DNA from: Nitrospira sp.
Lineage (GTDB): Bacteria > Nitrospirota > Nitrospiria > Nitrospirales > Nitrospiraceae
DNA length: 37,449 bases
Direction of reading: 5' to 3'
Assembly (NCBI GenBank): GCA_005116775.1
Contig: SWDN01000003.1
Coordinates: forward strand, 182,742-220,190
The number at the start of each line of letters is the position of its first letter. Position 1 is the first letter of the stretch. Shown here piece by piece: positions 15,788 to 23,358 of the stretch. The translations under genes were made by a program, and so were the position numbers. The notes under the pieces are model-generated. The model was not told where the DNA came from. It worked only from the letters and a program-made list of their open reading frames with translations, and did no database searches.

Positions 15788-16255
15788 ATGGCAAAGGAAC
15801 TCACGGTCGGCGATAAAGCTCCCGTTCTGTCGCTTCCCGATCAATCGGGAGAACCGGTCAGCTTGAAAGATTTTTCAGGCAAGCAGGTCGTGCTCTATTT
15901 TTATCCCAAAGATGACACGCCGGGCTGTACGACGGAATCGTGCGATTTTCGGGATGCCGCGACACCGATCAAGAAGGCAGGTGCCGTCATTCTCGGTGTG
16001 AGTCTCGACGGCAAGGAATCTCACCAGAAGTTCATCAAGAAGTTCGACCTGCCTTTTCCCCTGCTCAGTGATGAAGAAGCCGCCGTCTCGAAGGCCTACG
16101 GCTGTTACAAAGAGAAAAATATGTATGGCAGAAAATATTGGGGCATCGAACGCAGCACGTTTGTAATCGACCAGGCCGGCAAGTTGAAGGCGATCTTCCG
16201 CAAGGTCAAGGTCGGCGGGCACGTGGATGAAGTGATGGAATCCCTGAAGGCGTAA
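15788..16255 (+). CDS. bcp: thioredoxin-dependent peroxiredoxin, PrxQ/Bcp type
   Basis: This peroxiredoxin reduces hydrogen and organic peroxides using a cysteine pair recycled by thioredoxin. The 155-residue protein has the peroxidatic Cys47 and resolving Cys52 five residues apart (TPGCTTESC), the hallmark of the atypical two-Cys PrxQ group, after YFYPKDD. The ATG at 15788 has AAAGGAA ahead; longer frames reach back into the lipoprotein gene. It lies 19 bp after that gene, probably the last gene of this run, because a long palindrome follows its stop at once. Confidence 0.96.
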   Translation: MAKELTVGDKAPVLSLPDQSGEPVSLKDFSGKQVVLYFYPKDDTPGCTTESCDFRDAATPIKKAGAVILGVSLDGKESHQKFIKKFDLPFPLLSDEEAAVSKAYGCYKEKNMYGRKYWGIERSTFVIDQAGKLKAIFRKVKVGGHVDEVMESLKA

Positions 16256-16260
16256 CCTTG

Positions 16261-16387
16261 GCAGGATGCTGAAAAAGCCCGCCAGCTTCGTTCTCGACTC
16301 ATCGAAATCCTCAACGTACCCCAGAGGGTACGCCTCCGGTTTCGACTCGTCTGCGGCCTTGCTGAACGGTCTTTTTGAGCATCCTGC
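16261..16387. repeat. MITE/REP-like palindrome, copy A
   Basis: Terminal inverted repeats GCAGGATGCTGAAAAAG (16261-16277) and CTTTTTGAGCATCCTGC (16371-16387) match at 16 of 17 positions. The centre has its own perfect hairpin CGTACCC-caga-GGGTACG (16315-16332). The element starts 5 bp after the peroxiredoxin stop and contains no gene. The same ends, and the right-hand 40 bases, recur at 19623-19790. It could also serve as a terminator. Confidence 0.85.
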
Positions 16388-16410
16388 TTGGTGTGTTCCT
16401 ATTGTCCTAG

Positions 16411-17298
16411 ATGTGCAGGGGATTGAATCCCACCGTGCGCGATAGTTTTTTCCGCAGAGCCAGTCTTCTCATCCTTCTTTTGACTGTGCCTTCAATCCTC
16501 TTCGCGGCAGATAAGCCTGCCGGGACCTTGACGGTTCACGATAGCCTCACTGCACCCAATCAACCGGCGACCATTGAAGCGACGCTCATACAGAAAGGCC
16601 TTCTGACGGAGGCCGGTCTGGGAGGAGAACAGATCGAGCTTCTCGTCGCCGGCAAGGTTGTCGCGACTGCAATGACCGGTGGCGATGGCCGAGCTAGCTT
16701 GTCGTATACCGCGAAGGCCAAGGGGATCGTCCCATTCACCGTGCGTGTCGGGGCTACATCAAAAACCACAGTAGCGGAGGCTGGCGCGAACCTGGCTGTG
16801 TGGGAACGTCGAACGCCGATCCTTGCGGTAGAAATGGCAGCGCTGGTGGAAGACACTGTTGCACCGGGGCCGGCTGTGACTGCTCTTGGGAAGGACGAGG
16901 AAGCTAGGCGTCCGATGCCCGATGCAGCGGAAGAACTTGGGAAGCTCACGCAGTTCTATTATAACGTGATCTATATGGTGACAGAGGATAGGGCGCTGGA
17001 CGCCAACGATCAGGTAAGCGCGCAAGCCAGACACTGGCTCAAGGAGCATGAGTTCCCGGTCGGACATATTATCGTGCTGTCATCCAGCCCGGAGGCGTGG
17101 GGAACGAAACTCGATGAATTGCATGCTGCCGGCTGGAAGACACTTAAAATAGGTGTAGGGCGCACAAAGGCCTTTGCCGAAGCGTTTCTCCAGCGGCGTC
17201 TCGATGCCGTGATGGTGCCGGAACCGGCCAAAGGGGAAGCGCCGCGGAGGGCGAAGGTGGCGAAAGAGTGGAAGGATGTGCGGAAGAAGATGATGTAG
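16411..17298 (+). CDS. exported protein with Ig-like and HAD/LNS2-like parts
   Basis: This 295-residue protein has a signal peptide (hydrophobic LLILLLTVPSILFA, cleavage near residue 33). The ATG at 16411 lacks a ribosome site, and a GTG at 16435 giving a shorter signal peptide is a serious alternative. Residues about 35-130 look like a bacterial Ig-like sandwich (LTVHDSLTAPNQPATIEATL ... GGDGRASLSYTA). Residues 165-270 (DQVSAQARHWLKEHEFPVGHIIVLSSS ... GWKTLKIGVGRTK) recall the later half of HAD-like LNS2/APP1 phosphatases, but I see no catalytic DxDxT, so activity is doubtful. The end is strongly basic. It stands alone between two palindromic regions. Confidence 0.65.
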   Translation: MCRGLNPTVRDSFFRRASLLILLLTVPSILFAADKPAGTLTVHDSLTAPNQPATIEATLIQKGLLTEAGLGGEQIELLVAGKVVATAMTGGDGRASLSYTAKAKGIVPFTVRVGATSKTTVAEAGANLAVWERRTPILAVEMAALVEDTVAPGPAVTALGKDEEARRPMPDAAEELGKLTQFYYNVIYMVTEDRALDANDQVSAQARHWLKEHEFPVGHIIVLSSSPEAWGTKLDELHAAGWKTLKIGVGRTKAFAEAFLQRRLDAVMVPEPAKGEAPRRAKVAKEWKDVRKKMM

Positions 17299-17699
17299 CG
17301 GGTGACTGGACCATCCTTCTTGCTCGCAGAACGCGCGCCTCAGAAGGATATGAAGGGGAGCAACCGGACCATTCTTCTTGCTCGCTGAGGCCCCACGATA
17401 AAACGGTGGTCCCTCAATGCGCGCAGTGAAGAACAGTCCGGCTGCTCCCCTTAAGGAGTGACAGTTCAAGCTCTTTTCCGACGCGCGCAGTCAGGAGGAC
17501 CACAGCCATCCACGTCCTTCACTAGAGGATAGAGGGATGAGAGAAGAAGAAGAGCTGAGCTCCACTGGACAGGCAGTATACAATTGAATGCAAAGGGGCT
17601 CACAGACCTTCGACAAGAAACCCCAAGGCGTGGTTTACGGACAGAAAGCCAGAACTCCGCATCTTATGCGGATGAGTCTAATTATTGTTAGAGAGCAAA
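17299..17699. other. gene-free spacer with a long palindrome
   Basis: These 401 bases carry no convincing gene. The left half is a palindromic element (17353-17452, listed separately) flanked on the left by a partial copy of the same core (CTTGCTCGCAGAACGCGC at about 17319-17336). The right half (17470-17699) is less structured and leads to the DUF2283 gene. A possible TATACAAT at 17576-17583 could be a -10 region, without a clear -35. Confidence 0.6.
17353..17452. repeat. palindromic repeat, copy B
   Basis: Two 25-base arms (17353-17377, starting AAGGGGAGCAACCGGACC, and 17428-17452, ending GGCTGCTCCCCTT) are inverted copies with three mismatches. The loop contains TTGCTCGC and CAATGCGCGCAGT, which are the core segments shared with the elements near 19660, 20700 and 35980. 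Confidence 0.8.
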
Positions 17700-18035
17700 A
17701 TGCAAACACTCGCACTTACAGTGCCAGGCCTTGTCGCCGAAGTTAAGGCCGCATTAACTGCGGAAGGCCGGACCGCGCTTGTTCCACAGCTCGCCTCCGC
17801 AAACATTGAGTCCTGTACATACGACGAAGAAGCGGATGCAGGCTATATCTACTTGGCACGTCCTACTCCAAGTCCACACTTTGCGAACCTTGCGGCCCCG
17901 GTTGCAGAAACAATCGCATTCTTTGGGGAGCACGGGTTCTTTGTCGATGTCGATCATGATGGCCATCTTTTTGGAATTGAATTACTGAGCCGACCTGACG
18001 TTATCACCAAGCTAAAGGAAAGCAATGCGCTCTAA
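17700..18035 (+). CDS. DUF2283 family protein
   Basis: This 111-residue protein has the short DUF2283 core, visible as SCTYDEEADAGYIYL (about 42-56) and FFVDVDHDGHLFGIELL (about 82-98). The family consists of small proteins of unknown function, often linked to toxin-antitoxin-like or mobile regions. The N-terminal 35 residues (LALTVPGLVAEVKAALTAEG) are outside the usual domain. ATG at 17700 follows GAGAG; an upstream TTG is unlikely. It is isolated between repeat-rich spacers, which would suit recent acquisition, though this is inference. Confidence 0.75.
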   Translation: MQTLALTVPGLVAEVKAALTAEGRTALVPQLASANIESCTYDEEADAGYIYLARPTPSPHFANLAAPVAETIAFFGEHGFFVDVDHDGHLFGIELLSRPDVITKLKESNAL

Positions 18036-18258
18036 CTTCGTGTTCGAGGTGGACGTGGTGATGCGGCGCACCGCTTCTACATTCAGAGTCAGGTCTTGTA
18101 ATCGTACATCTCGTTTTTCGGTCGAACGATTCCTTTCCGTGCTCTCCCCGTTCCTTTCTCAGCAGGGTGAGCAGATTGCCCTCGTCCGCGCCTTTCCTTT
18201 CGCGATCTTTTTCCATTAAGATGGGTCTCAGACTTCTTTCTTATTGAGGCTCTCCTGA

Positions 18259-19623
18259 ATGAAGGCGAAGACGAGTTTTTCCTGCCAGGCTTGCGGCCAC
18301 CAGTCGCCTCGATGGCTGGGCCGCTGTCCCGATTGCGGCGGCTGGAACACCATGAAAGAGGAACGGCAGGCGCCAACTGGGAAGGGGCGGCCTGCTGCGA
18401 TGAAGATGGCGCAGCAGGCGAAAGCCACGCCGATTGCCGAGATTGAAGTGGTCGGTGAGGATCGGCGGCTGACGCAGATCGGCGAATTCGACCGAGTGTT
18501 AGGTGGGGGAGTCATTCCTGGCTCAGTGATTCTGATCGGCGGCGATCCGGGGATTGGTAAGACAACCCTGTTGCTCCAAGCGCTTCCGCGTCTGTCTTCA
18601 AAGAAAGAGCCGGTTCTGTATGTGTCTGGAGAAGAATCTCCGAGGCAGATCAAGATGCGAGGGCAACGGCTCGGCATCGAGCATCCGAATCTCTTAATCC
18701 TGGCAGAAACCTCCCTCGAACAGATTCTCAAAGCAGCCCAGGAAATTCAGCCAGCTGCGATGGTTGTCGATTCGATTCAAACGGTCTACACGGAACAGAT
18801 TACCTCCGCGCCGGGCAGCATCAGCCAGGTGCAGGAAGTAGCCGGTCAATTGATGTGGTACGCGAAACGCAGCAGCGTGCCGGTCTTCATTATCGGGCAC
18901 GTCACCAAAGAAGGGGCGATTGCCGGCCCTCGACTGCTGGAACATATTGTCGATACGGTGCTCTATTTTGAAGGCGACAAGGGGCATAGTTTCCGTATTC
19001 TCCGTGCGGTGAAGAATCGCTTTGGCTCGACCAACGAGATCGGCGTGTTCGAAATGAAAGACTCCGGGCTGGAGGAAGTGAGCAACCCATCAGAGTTGTT
19101 TTTGGCGGAACGGTCTCAGCGCACGACGGGATCGGTCGTGGTCTCCAGCCTCGAAGGATCGCGGCCGATTCTCGTCGAGCTACAAGCCTTGGTCTCATCC
19201 ACGAGTTATGCCATGCCGAAGCGAATGGCCAACGGCGTGGAACAGAATCGTGTGTCGCTGTTGCTTGCGGTGATGGAGAAGCGGCTGGGCATGCATTTGT
19301 CCGGGCAGGATGTCTATGTGAATGTCGTCGGCGGGATGCACATCGACGAACCGGCCATCGATCTGGGCATTGTGGCGGCTGTCACATCGAGTTTGCGTGA
19401 AGTGCCGATTGAGCCTGGACTGTTGGTGTTGGGCGAGGTGGGGCTCGGCGGTGAAGTGCGCGCAATCAGTCAGGCTGAAATGCGGATTCGTGAAGCGGCA
19501 AAGATGGGATTCAAGCGCTGTCTGTTGCCGGAGCGGAATTTGGCCAAGCTCGATCCCATCGATGGCATCGAATTGGTCGGGATACGGGAAGTGGGAGAGG
19601 CGTTGGATGTCGTTCTGGCCTAG
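18259..19623 (+). CDS. radA: DNA repair ATPase RadA
   Basis: RadA is a RecA-related, DnaB-type helicase that drives branch migration during recombinational repair. The 454-residue protein has the expected order: an N-terminal zinc finger (C9, C12, C23, C26), a RecA-like ATPase with Walker A GDPGIGKT (95-102), the RadA-specific KNRFG motif near residue 250, and a C-terminal Lon-protease-like domain. A GAGG site precedes the ATG. The TAG stop's last base is also the first base of a palindromic element. With recN in the same window, two repair genes are present, though not in one operon. Confidence 0.97.
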   Translation: MKAKTSFSCQACGHQSPRWLGRCPDCGGWNTMKEERQAPTGKGRPAAMKMAQQAKATPIAEIEVVGEDRRLTQIGEFDRVLGGGVIPGSVILIGGDPGIGKTTLLLQALPRLSSKKEPVLYVSGEESPRQIKMRGQRLGIEHPNLLILAETSLEQILKAAQEIQPAAMVVDSIQTVYTEQITSAPGSISQVQEVAGQLMWYAKRSSVPVFIIGHVTKEGAIAGPRLLEHIVDTVLYFEGDKGHSFRILRAVKNRFGSTNEIGVFEMKDSGLEEVSNPSELFLAERSQRTTGSVVVSSLEGSRPILVELQALVSSTSYAMPKRMANGVEQNRVSLLLAVMEKRLGMHLSGQDVYVNVVGGMHIDEPAIDLGIVAAVTSSLREVPIEPGLLVLGEVGLGGEVRAISQAEMRIREAAKMGFKRCLLPERNLAKLDPIDGIELVGIREVGEALDVVLA

Positions 19624-19790
19624 CAGGATGCTGAAAAAGGGGCGGGGTAGCTGGGACGATCCCTGTGCTCGCGCAACGCGCGGCCTCAGAAGGCCCTCGT
19701 TGGACGCGCGCAGTTGGGATCATCCCAGCCACCCCTTAAAAAGTGATAGCTCGCTGCGGCCTTGCTGGACGAACTTTTTGAGCATCCTGC
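19623..19790. repeat. composite MITE/REP-like palindrome, copy C
   Basis: The ends GCAGGATGCTGAAAAAG (19623-19639) and CTTTTTGAGCATCCTGC (19774-19790) are identical to those of copy A, and the right flank (CTGCGGCCTTGCTG) is shared too. Inside sits another hairpin: AAGGGG...CTGGGACGATCCC against GGGATCATCCCAGCCACCCCTT, with a core that includes GGCCT-caga-AGGCC. The element therefore looks like one palindrome nested inside another. It starts on the last base of the radA stop. Confidence 0.85.
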
Positions 19791-19852
19791 GTAGCAGTGT
19801 CAACTTGTCTAGGGCAGACGCAGTGGAGGCTCATCCACTTGTCTCTTCCGAT

Positions 19853-20668
19853 GTGATTGGTGGTGGGAGAAAAGAGAAGTCGAGGACTTCCCTTGTCAGC
19901 ACTGTCGTCTTCAGTATGCTGACCCTTACTCTCTTGTCCGGTTGTGCGCTGTTTGCGCCGCATGAGGAAGTTCAGCTCAAGAAAGCGACGGTGGAGGAAC
20001 TGACGGCGTTGTTGAGCCAGCGGGAGGCGGCGATTCAAACGATGAAAGGTCTCTTCAGCGCGAAGGTGCGGGGAGGGATTATTCCTATTGCGTCACGGGT
20101 GGAGGGGTCGTTGTATTATCGCCGTCCGAGCGCCATGCGCCTGCGTGGGTTTACCGCGGTCGGCGGCGAACTTTTTGAGTTTGTCCAGGCGGGCGATCAG
20201 TTCCGGTTGCGATTGCCGACGATGGGCCGTGTCCTGTCCGGCAATCCCTCCGACATGAGCGAGATGGGTAAGCTCGCTCGGCCGTTTCAACTGAGTGTGT
20301 GGGCGATGGGTGGCCTGTTGGGGACGGGCAAGATTACGAAAGAGGAAACGGTTGTGCTTGTAGAAGAGGGAGATCGATACCGGCTGGAGGTCTTCGGTCC
20401 GTCCCCAAATGGGGCACCGTCGATGCGCCGGCAGCTATGGTTCGAGCGGCAGGCATTGCATGTCGTTCGGGAAAATCGACTCACGGAGTCAGGCGCTGTG
20501 GAAGCCACCATTCAGTACGAGGACTTCCGTGCGATCGGCGATGGGCACCTGCTGAGGCCGTTTCAAATCCTGTTGGAAGATGGAAAGGGGCAGGGAAGCG
20601 TGCAGGTGACGTTTCACGAAATGATCCCTAACCAGCCGCTGACCGCCACCGACCTCGCACAGCTCTAG
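19853..20668 (+). CDS. LolB-like/DUF4292 outer-membrane lipoprotein
   Basis: The product is a lipoprotein with a lipobox in LTLLSGC, followed by a LolB-like half-barrel (DUF4292 type): TMKGLFSAKVRGG, GSLYYRRPSAMRLRGFTAVGGELFEFVQAGDQFRLRLP, and later RRQLWFERQALHVVRENRL. LolB-fold proteins bind lipid or lipoprotein chains at the inner face of the outer membrane, and a role in envelope assembly is likely. The start is uncertain. GTG 19853 gives a normal signal with a basic n-region (GGGRKEKSR); GTG 19823 has AGGG ahead but a long signal; ATG 19916 would leave too short a signal. Its TAG stop overlaps the next palindromic element. Confidence 0.8.
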   Translation: MIGGGRKEKSRTSLVSTVVFSMLTLTLLSGCALFAPHEEVQLKKATVEELTALLSQREAAIQTMKGLFSAKVRGGIIPIASRVEGSLYYRRPSAMRLRGFTAVGGELFEFVQAGDQFRLRLPTMGRVLSGNPSDMSEMGKLARPFQLSVWAMGGLLGTGKITKEETVVLVEEGDRYRLEVFGPSPNGAPSMRRQLWFERQALHVVRENRLTESGAVEATIQYEDFRAIGDGHLLRPFQILLEDGKGQGSVQVTFHEMIPNQPLTATDLAQL

Positions 20669-20774
20669 CAGGATGAAGGGAGGAGTGGCCAGGTGCCCTC
20701 CTTGCTCGCAGAACGCGCACGGTGAAACTGTGCTCGTTCGATGCGCGCAGTTGAGGGCAGCCTTGGCTACTCCT
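20668..20774. repeat. palindromic repeat, copy D
   Basis: Like copy C, it begins with GCAGGATG at the last base of a TAG stop. The arms AGGAGTGGCCAGGTGCCCTC (20681-20700) and the strand opposite GAGGGCAGCC...CTACTCCT (20753-20774) pair with a few mismatches. The centre carries TTGCTCGCAGAACGCGC and GATGCGCGCAGTT, the core shared with copies B, C and E. It lacks the GAAAAAG end of copies A and C. Confidence 0.78.
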
Positions 20775-20838
20775 CTAGGGGGAGGTATGGGAAACGAGAT
20801 GGTGCCAACGTAGTTTTTTATAGAGTTAGGTAGAAGCG

Positions 20839-21669
20839 ATGAAAGTATTGGCAGTTGAGACGGCAACTTCGTGGCAGAGTGTGGCGATTCTCGATGGATC
20901 GCGTGTCCTTGCCCGTCACGACCAGGATGCAGCCGGGTCGCATGCCAAGCTGTTGTTGCCGACGATCGATCGGTTGTTTCGGGAGACGGGTCTGACCGTC
21001 AAGCAGTTGGATGGCCTCGCTGTGTCAATCGGTCCTGGGTCTTTTACGGGACTTCGTGTCGGCCTGGCCACGCTTCTGGGGTTCCGGACGGTCAGTCAAC
21101 TTCCCTTGGTCGTGGTGCCGACACTGGAGGGTATGGCATGGAATCTTAAGGGGGCTTCGACACTTCTCTGTCCCATCCTCAACAGCCGACGCGGAGAACT
21201 CTACTGGGCGTTGTTTCGCTGGACCGGCGACGATCGGCTGGAGCGAGTCGCATCGGAACAGGTTGGCACTCCCGTTATGCTAGGGAACAGTCTCACAGAA
21301 TCGGTTCTCGTACTCGGTGAAGGTTGGACGGTCGAAGAGTCAGCCATCCGTGCATCGATATCTCCATCTGTCACGGTGACCAAGGCCCCTGATTCTTCCC
21401 AAAAACCCTCGGCAGTCTCGATCGGGTTGGCGGGACTTGAGCGGCTCAGGCGCGGTGAACATGCAGGAATCGGCATCAGCCCATTGTATGTGCAGCGCAC
21501 CGCAGCAGAACTGAAGTACGAGGAGTCCGGCGGTATTTCTCCTGTCGTTTTGCGTCAGGAGCGGGTTGCGCGAAAGGTGAAAGCACGTATGGCTGCGGCA
21601 CGGACTCCAATGGCACAGGTTCAAGCCAATCGAAGGAGAGCGACGGGCAGGACGCGCGACGGGGCATGA
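20839..21669 (+). CDS. tsaB: tRNA N6-threonylcarbamoyladenosine synthesis protein TsaB
   Basis: TsaB is the non-catalytic ASKHA-fold partner of TsaD in making t6A37 on ANN-decoding tRNAs. Recognisable are the N-terminal MKVLAVETATSWQSVAILDG, the HAKLLLPTIDRLF helix, and IGPGSFTGLRVGLATLLGF, which is diagnostic. At 276 residues it is about 45 longer than most TsaB proteins. After the normal end (SPLYVQRTAAELKYEE) it has a basic Arg/Lys/Ala tail of about 40 residues. Start ATG at 20839; rimI follows closely, the usual pairing. Confidence 0.95.
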   Translation: MKVLAVETATSWQSVAILDGSRVLARHDQDAAGSHAKLLLPTIDRLFRETGLTVKQLDGLAVSIGPGSFTGLRVGLATLLGFRTVSQLPLVVVPTLEGMAWNLKGASTLLCPILNSRRGELYWALFRWTGDDRLERVASEQVGTPVMLGNSLTESVLVLGEGWTVEESAIRASISPSVTVTKAPDSSQKPSAVSIGLAGLERLRRGEHAGIGISPLYVQRTAAELKYEESGGISPVVLRQERVARKVKARMAAARTPMAQVQANRRRATGRTRDGA

Positions 21670-21697
21670 CGACTTGGTCGAGTCATGGAGAGAAGCA

Positions 21698-22237
21698 ATG
21701 ATGGGCGAGTGGGTTATAGAACCGGCGACCGTCGGGGAACTGCCGGACATTCTACAGATCGAAGAAGCTTGCTTCTCAGCCCCCTGGACGCGCAAGATGT
21801 TGGAGGCGGAACTGAGCGGCAATCCTTTTGCTCATTTCCTATTGGCCAAGCAGGGATCGCCAGACACAGGTGGTTCCATCTCGATTGTCGGGTATTTGTG
21901 TTTCTGGGTCGTCTTCGAGGAAGTACGGCTGATGAACCTGGCGGTGATCGAGTCGATGAGGCGCAGGGGTATCGCGGGGGCCTTGGTGAGCCGGGCCTTG
22001 AAGGTTGGGTCGGCCCAATCGGCGAGGTGCGCCGTGCTCGAATTGCGAGCGTCGAACCATGCCGCGCACGACCTCTACCGTCGGCTGGGTTTTCGTGATG
22101 TGACGACTCGGTCGCTGTACTACACCAATCCCACAGAAGATGCGTTACTAATGGAGCTGGACCCGATTGTGTCGGAGTCCGATCTCTTGATACAGGAAGT
22201 CGGTCATGAGGGAGGACGTATCACACCGTTGCAGTAA
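21698..22237 (+). CDS. rimI: ribosomal-protein-alanine N-acetyltransferase RimI
   Basis: This GNAT-family acetyltransferase is expected to acetylate the N-terminus of ribosomal protein S18. Motifs present: IEEACFSAPWTRKMLEAEL near the start, LMNLAVIESMRRRGIAGALV (acetyl-CoA loop RRRGIA) in the middle, and LELRASNHAAHDLYRRLGFRDVTTRSLYY near the end. The ATG at 21698 follows GGAGAGAAG; an ATG one codon later and a TTG eight codons earlier are less likely. It lies 28 bp after tsaB. The C-terminal 30 residues beyond the GNAT core are not recognised. Confidence 0.94.
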   Translation: MMGEWVIEPATVGELPDILQIEEACFSAPWTRKMLEAELSGNPFAHFLLAKQGSPDTGGSISIVGYLCFWVVFEEVRLMNLAVIESMRRRGIAGALVSRALKVGSAQSARCAVLELRASNHAAHDLYRRLGFRDVTTRSLYYTNPTEDALLMELDPIVSESDLLIQEVGHEGGRITPLQ

Positions 22238-22259
22238 TCTCACAACCAGGAGGTGCGAC

Positions 22260-22511
22260 ATGCTGACAGACAGTATGATTGCGGCGATTACAGAGCGACT
22301 GCGAGAATCCAGCCACGAATTTCGTGTATTGGAAGACGCGCACCATCGACTGGACCTCGAATTGATTCAATTGCAGAAGCGTCATGTGCTGACTCCAGCC
22401 GAAGAGTTGTCTATGAAGGGGTTACACAAAGAGAAGTTGGCAAAGAAAGACAAGATGGCCGAGCTGATTCGCGCCCATCGGGACCACGAATTGCAGGCCG
22501 CTCCGCGGTGA
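22260..22511 (+). CDS. DUF465/YdcH-like small helical protein
   Basis: This 83-residue, highly charged helical hairpin protein has the DUF465 (YdcH) pattern: HEFRVLEDAHHRLDLELIQLQKRHVLTPAEELSMKGLHKEKLAKKDKM. The family is widespread and its function is unknown. A perfect AGGAGG sits 7 bases before the ATG at 22260, indicating strong translation. It is placed 22 bp after rimI and 48 bp before tatC, so it probably shares their transcript. Confidence 0.9.
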   Translation: MLTDSMIAAITERLRESSHEFRVLEDAHHRLDLELIQLQKRHVLTPAEELSMKGLHKEKLAKKDKMAELIRAHRDHELQAAPR

Positions 22512-22559
22512 AGAGCCTCGCCGTGGGGCCGGCGTCAACCAGCAGCAGGGACCGGAGTC

Positions 22560-23333
22560 ATGGCACAGATTCTCAATCCTCTTGCCGCGCATATTCAGAC
22601 CGTCAAGAAACGTTTGATCATCATCGGGGCCACGATTCTGGTGGCCCTGATGGTGGCGTTCGCTTTTTCCGGTGAGATGGTCGCGTGGCTGAATCGTCCA
22701 TTCCCCAACCCGCTGGTGTTTTACGGACCGACGGAAGCGTTATTCGCCTCGATCAAAGTCTCCTTGCTTGCGGCGGTTCTGGCGAGTTTGCCGATCATCT
22801 TCTACCAGTGTTGGAAGTGCATTGAGCCGGCGCTGCTTCCGAAGGAGCAACGCTGGGGCGTTCCGCTGTTTTTGTTGGCAGGAGCGCTCTTTGCCTTCGG
22901 TTTGATCTTTTGCAATCTCGTCATTCTCCCGCTGGTCATCGATTTCTTCGTCAGCTTCGGCATGGATCACGATGTCACTCCGGAACTGAGTGTCGGCACC
23001 TATATCGACTTCAATGTCAAATTTCTCCTGATATTCGGCTGCGCGTTTGAATTGCCGCTCATCCTCACCATCTTGGCCAGGGTCGGCGTCGTATCGGCCA
23101 AGGTGTTGGCGAAGTATCGCAAACATGCGATTCTGGCTGCGTTGATTTTATCGGCCGTCGTGACCCCCGATGCGACCCTCTTTACCATGCTCTTGATGGC
23201 GATACCCTTGATGGTGTTGTATGAGATCGGCATTATCGGCGCGCGGATTTTCGGACGGGAAACTCCGACGGAAGTCAGTGTGCCGCTTGATCCGGATTTG
23301 CCGATAGGGCCGGCGGGACAACGAGTTCGCTAG
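22560..23333 (+). CDS. tatC: Sec-independent protein translocase TatC
   Basis: TatC is the inner-membrane receptor of the twin-arginine pathway, which exports folded, cofactor-bearing proteins. The 257-residue protein has the typical six membrane helices, the periplasmic FYGPTEALFASIKVSLLAA segment, the FYQCWKCIEPALLPKEQRW loop, and the conserved helix IFGCAFELPLILTILARVGVV. GGGACCGGAG precedes the ATG. No tatA or tatB gene is next to it in this window. The C-terminal end after the last helix is short and polar. Confidence 0.96.
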   Translation: MAQILNPLAAHIQTVKKRLIIIGATILVALMVAFAFSGEMVAWLNRPFPNPLVFYGPTEALFASIKVSLLAAVLASLPIIFYQCWKCIEPALLPKEQRWGVPLFLLAGALFAFGLIFCNLVILPLVIDFFVSFGMDHDVTPELSVGTYIDFNVKFLLIFGCAFELPLILTILARVGVVSAKVLAKYRKHAILAALILSAVVTPDATLFTMLLMAIPLMVLYEIGIIGARIFGRETPTEVSVPLDPDLPIGPAGQRVR

Positions 23334-23358
23334 CCGCGGTAAGGGGACAGAGGGATAG

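Noticed and set aside
18025-18219. Small frame in the radA upstream spacer
   Set aside because: No ribosome site, Ser/Phe/Arg-rich composition and no family pattern; the spacer 18036-18258 is treated as non-coding.
19322-19852. Long frame upstream of and continuous with the LolB-like gene
   Set aside because: It overlaps the Lon-like end of radA in another frame and then the palindrome; the real protein begins only at the lipoprotein signal.
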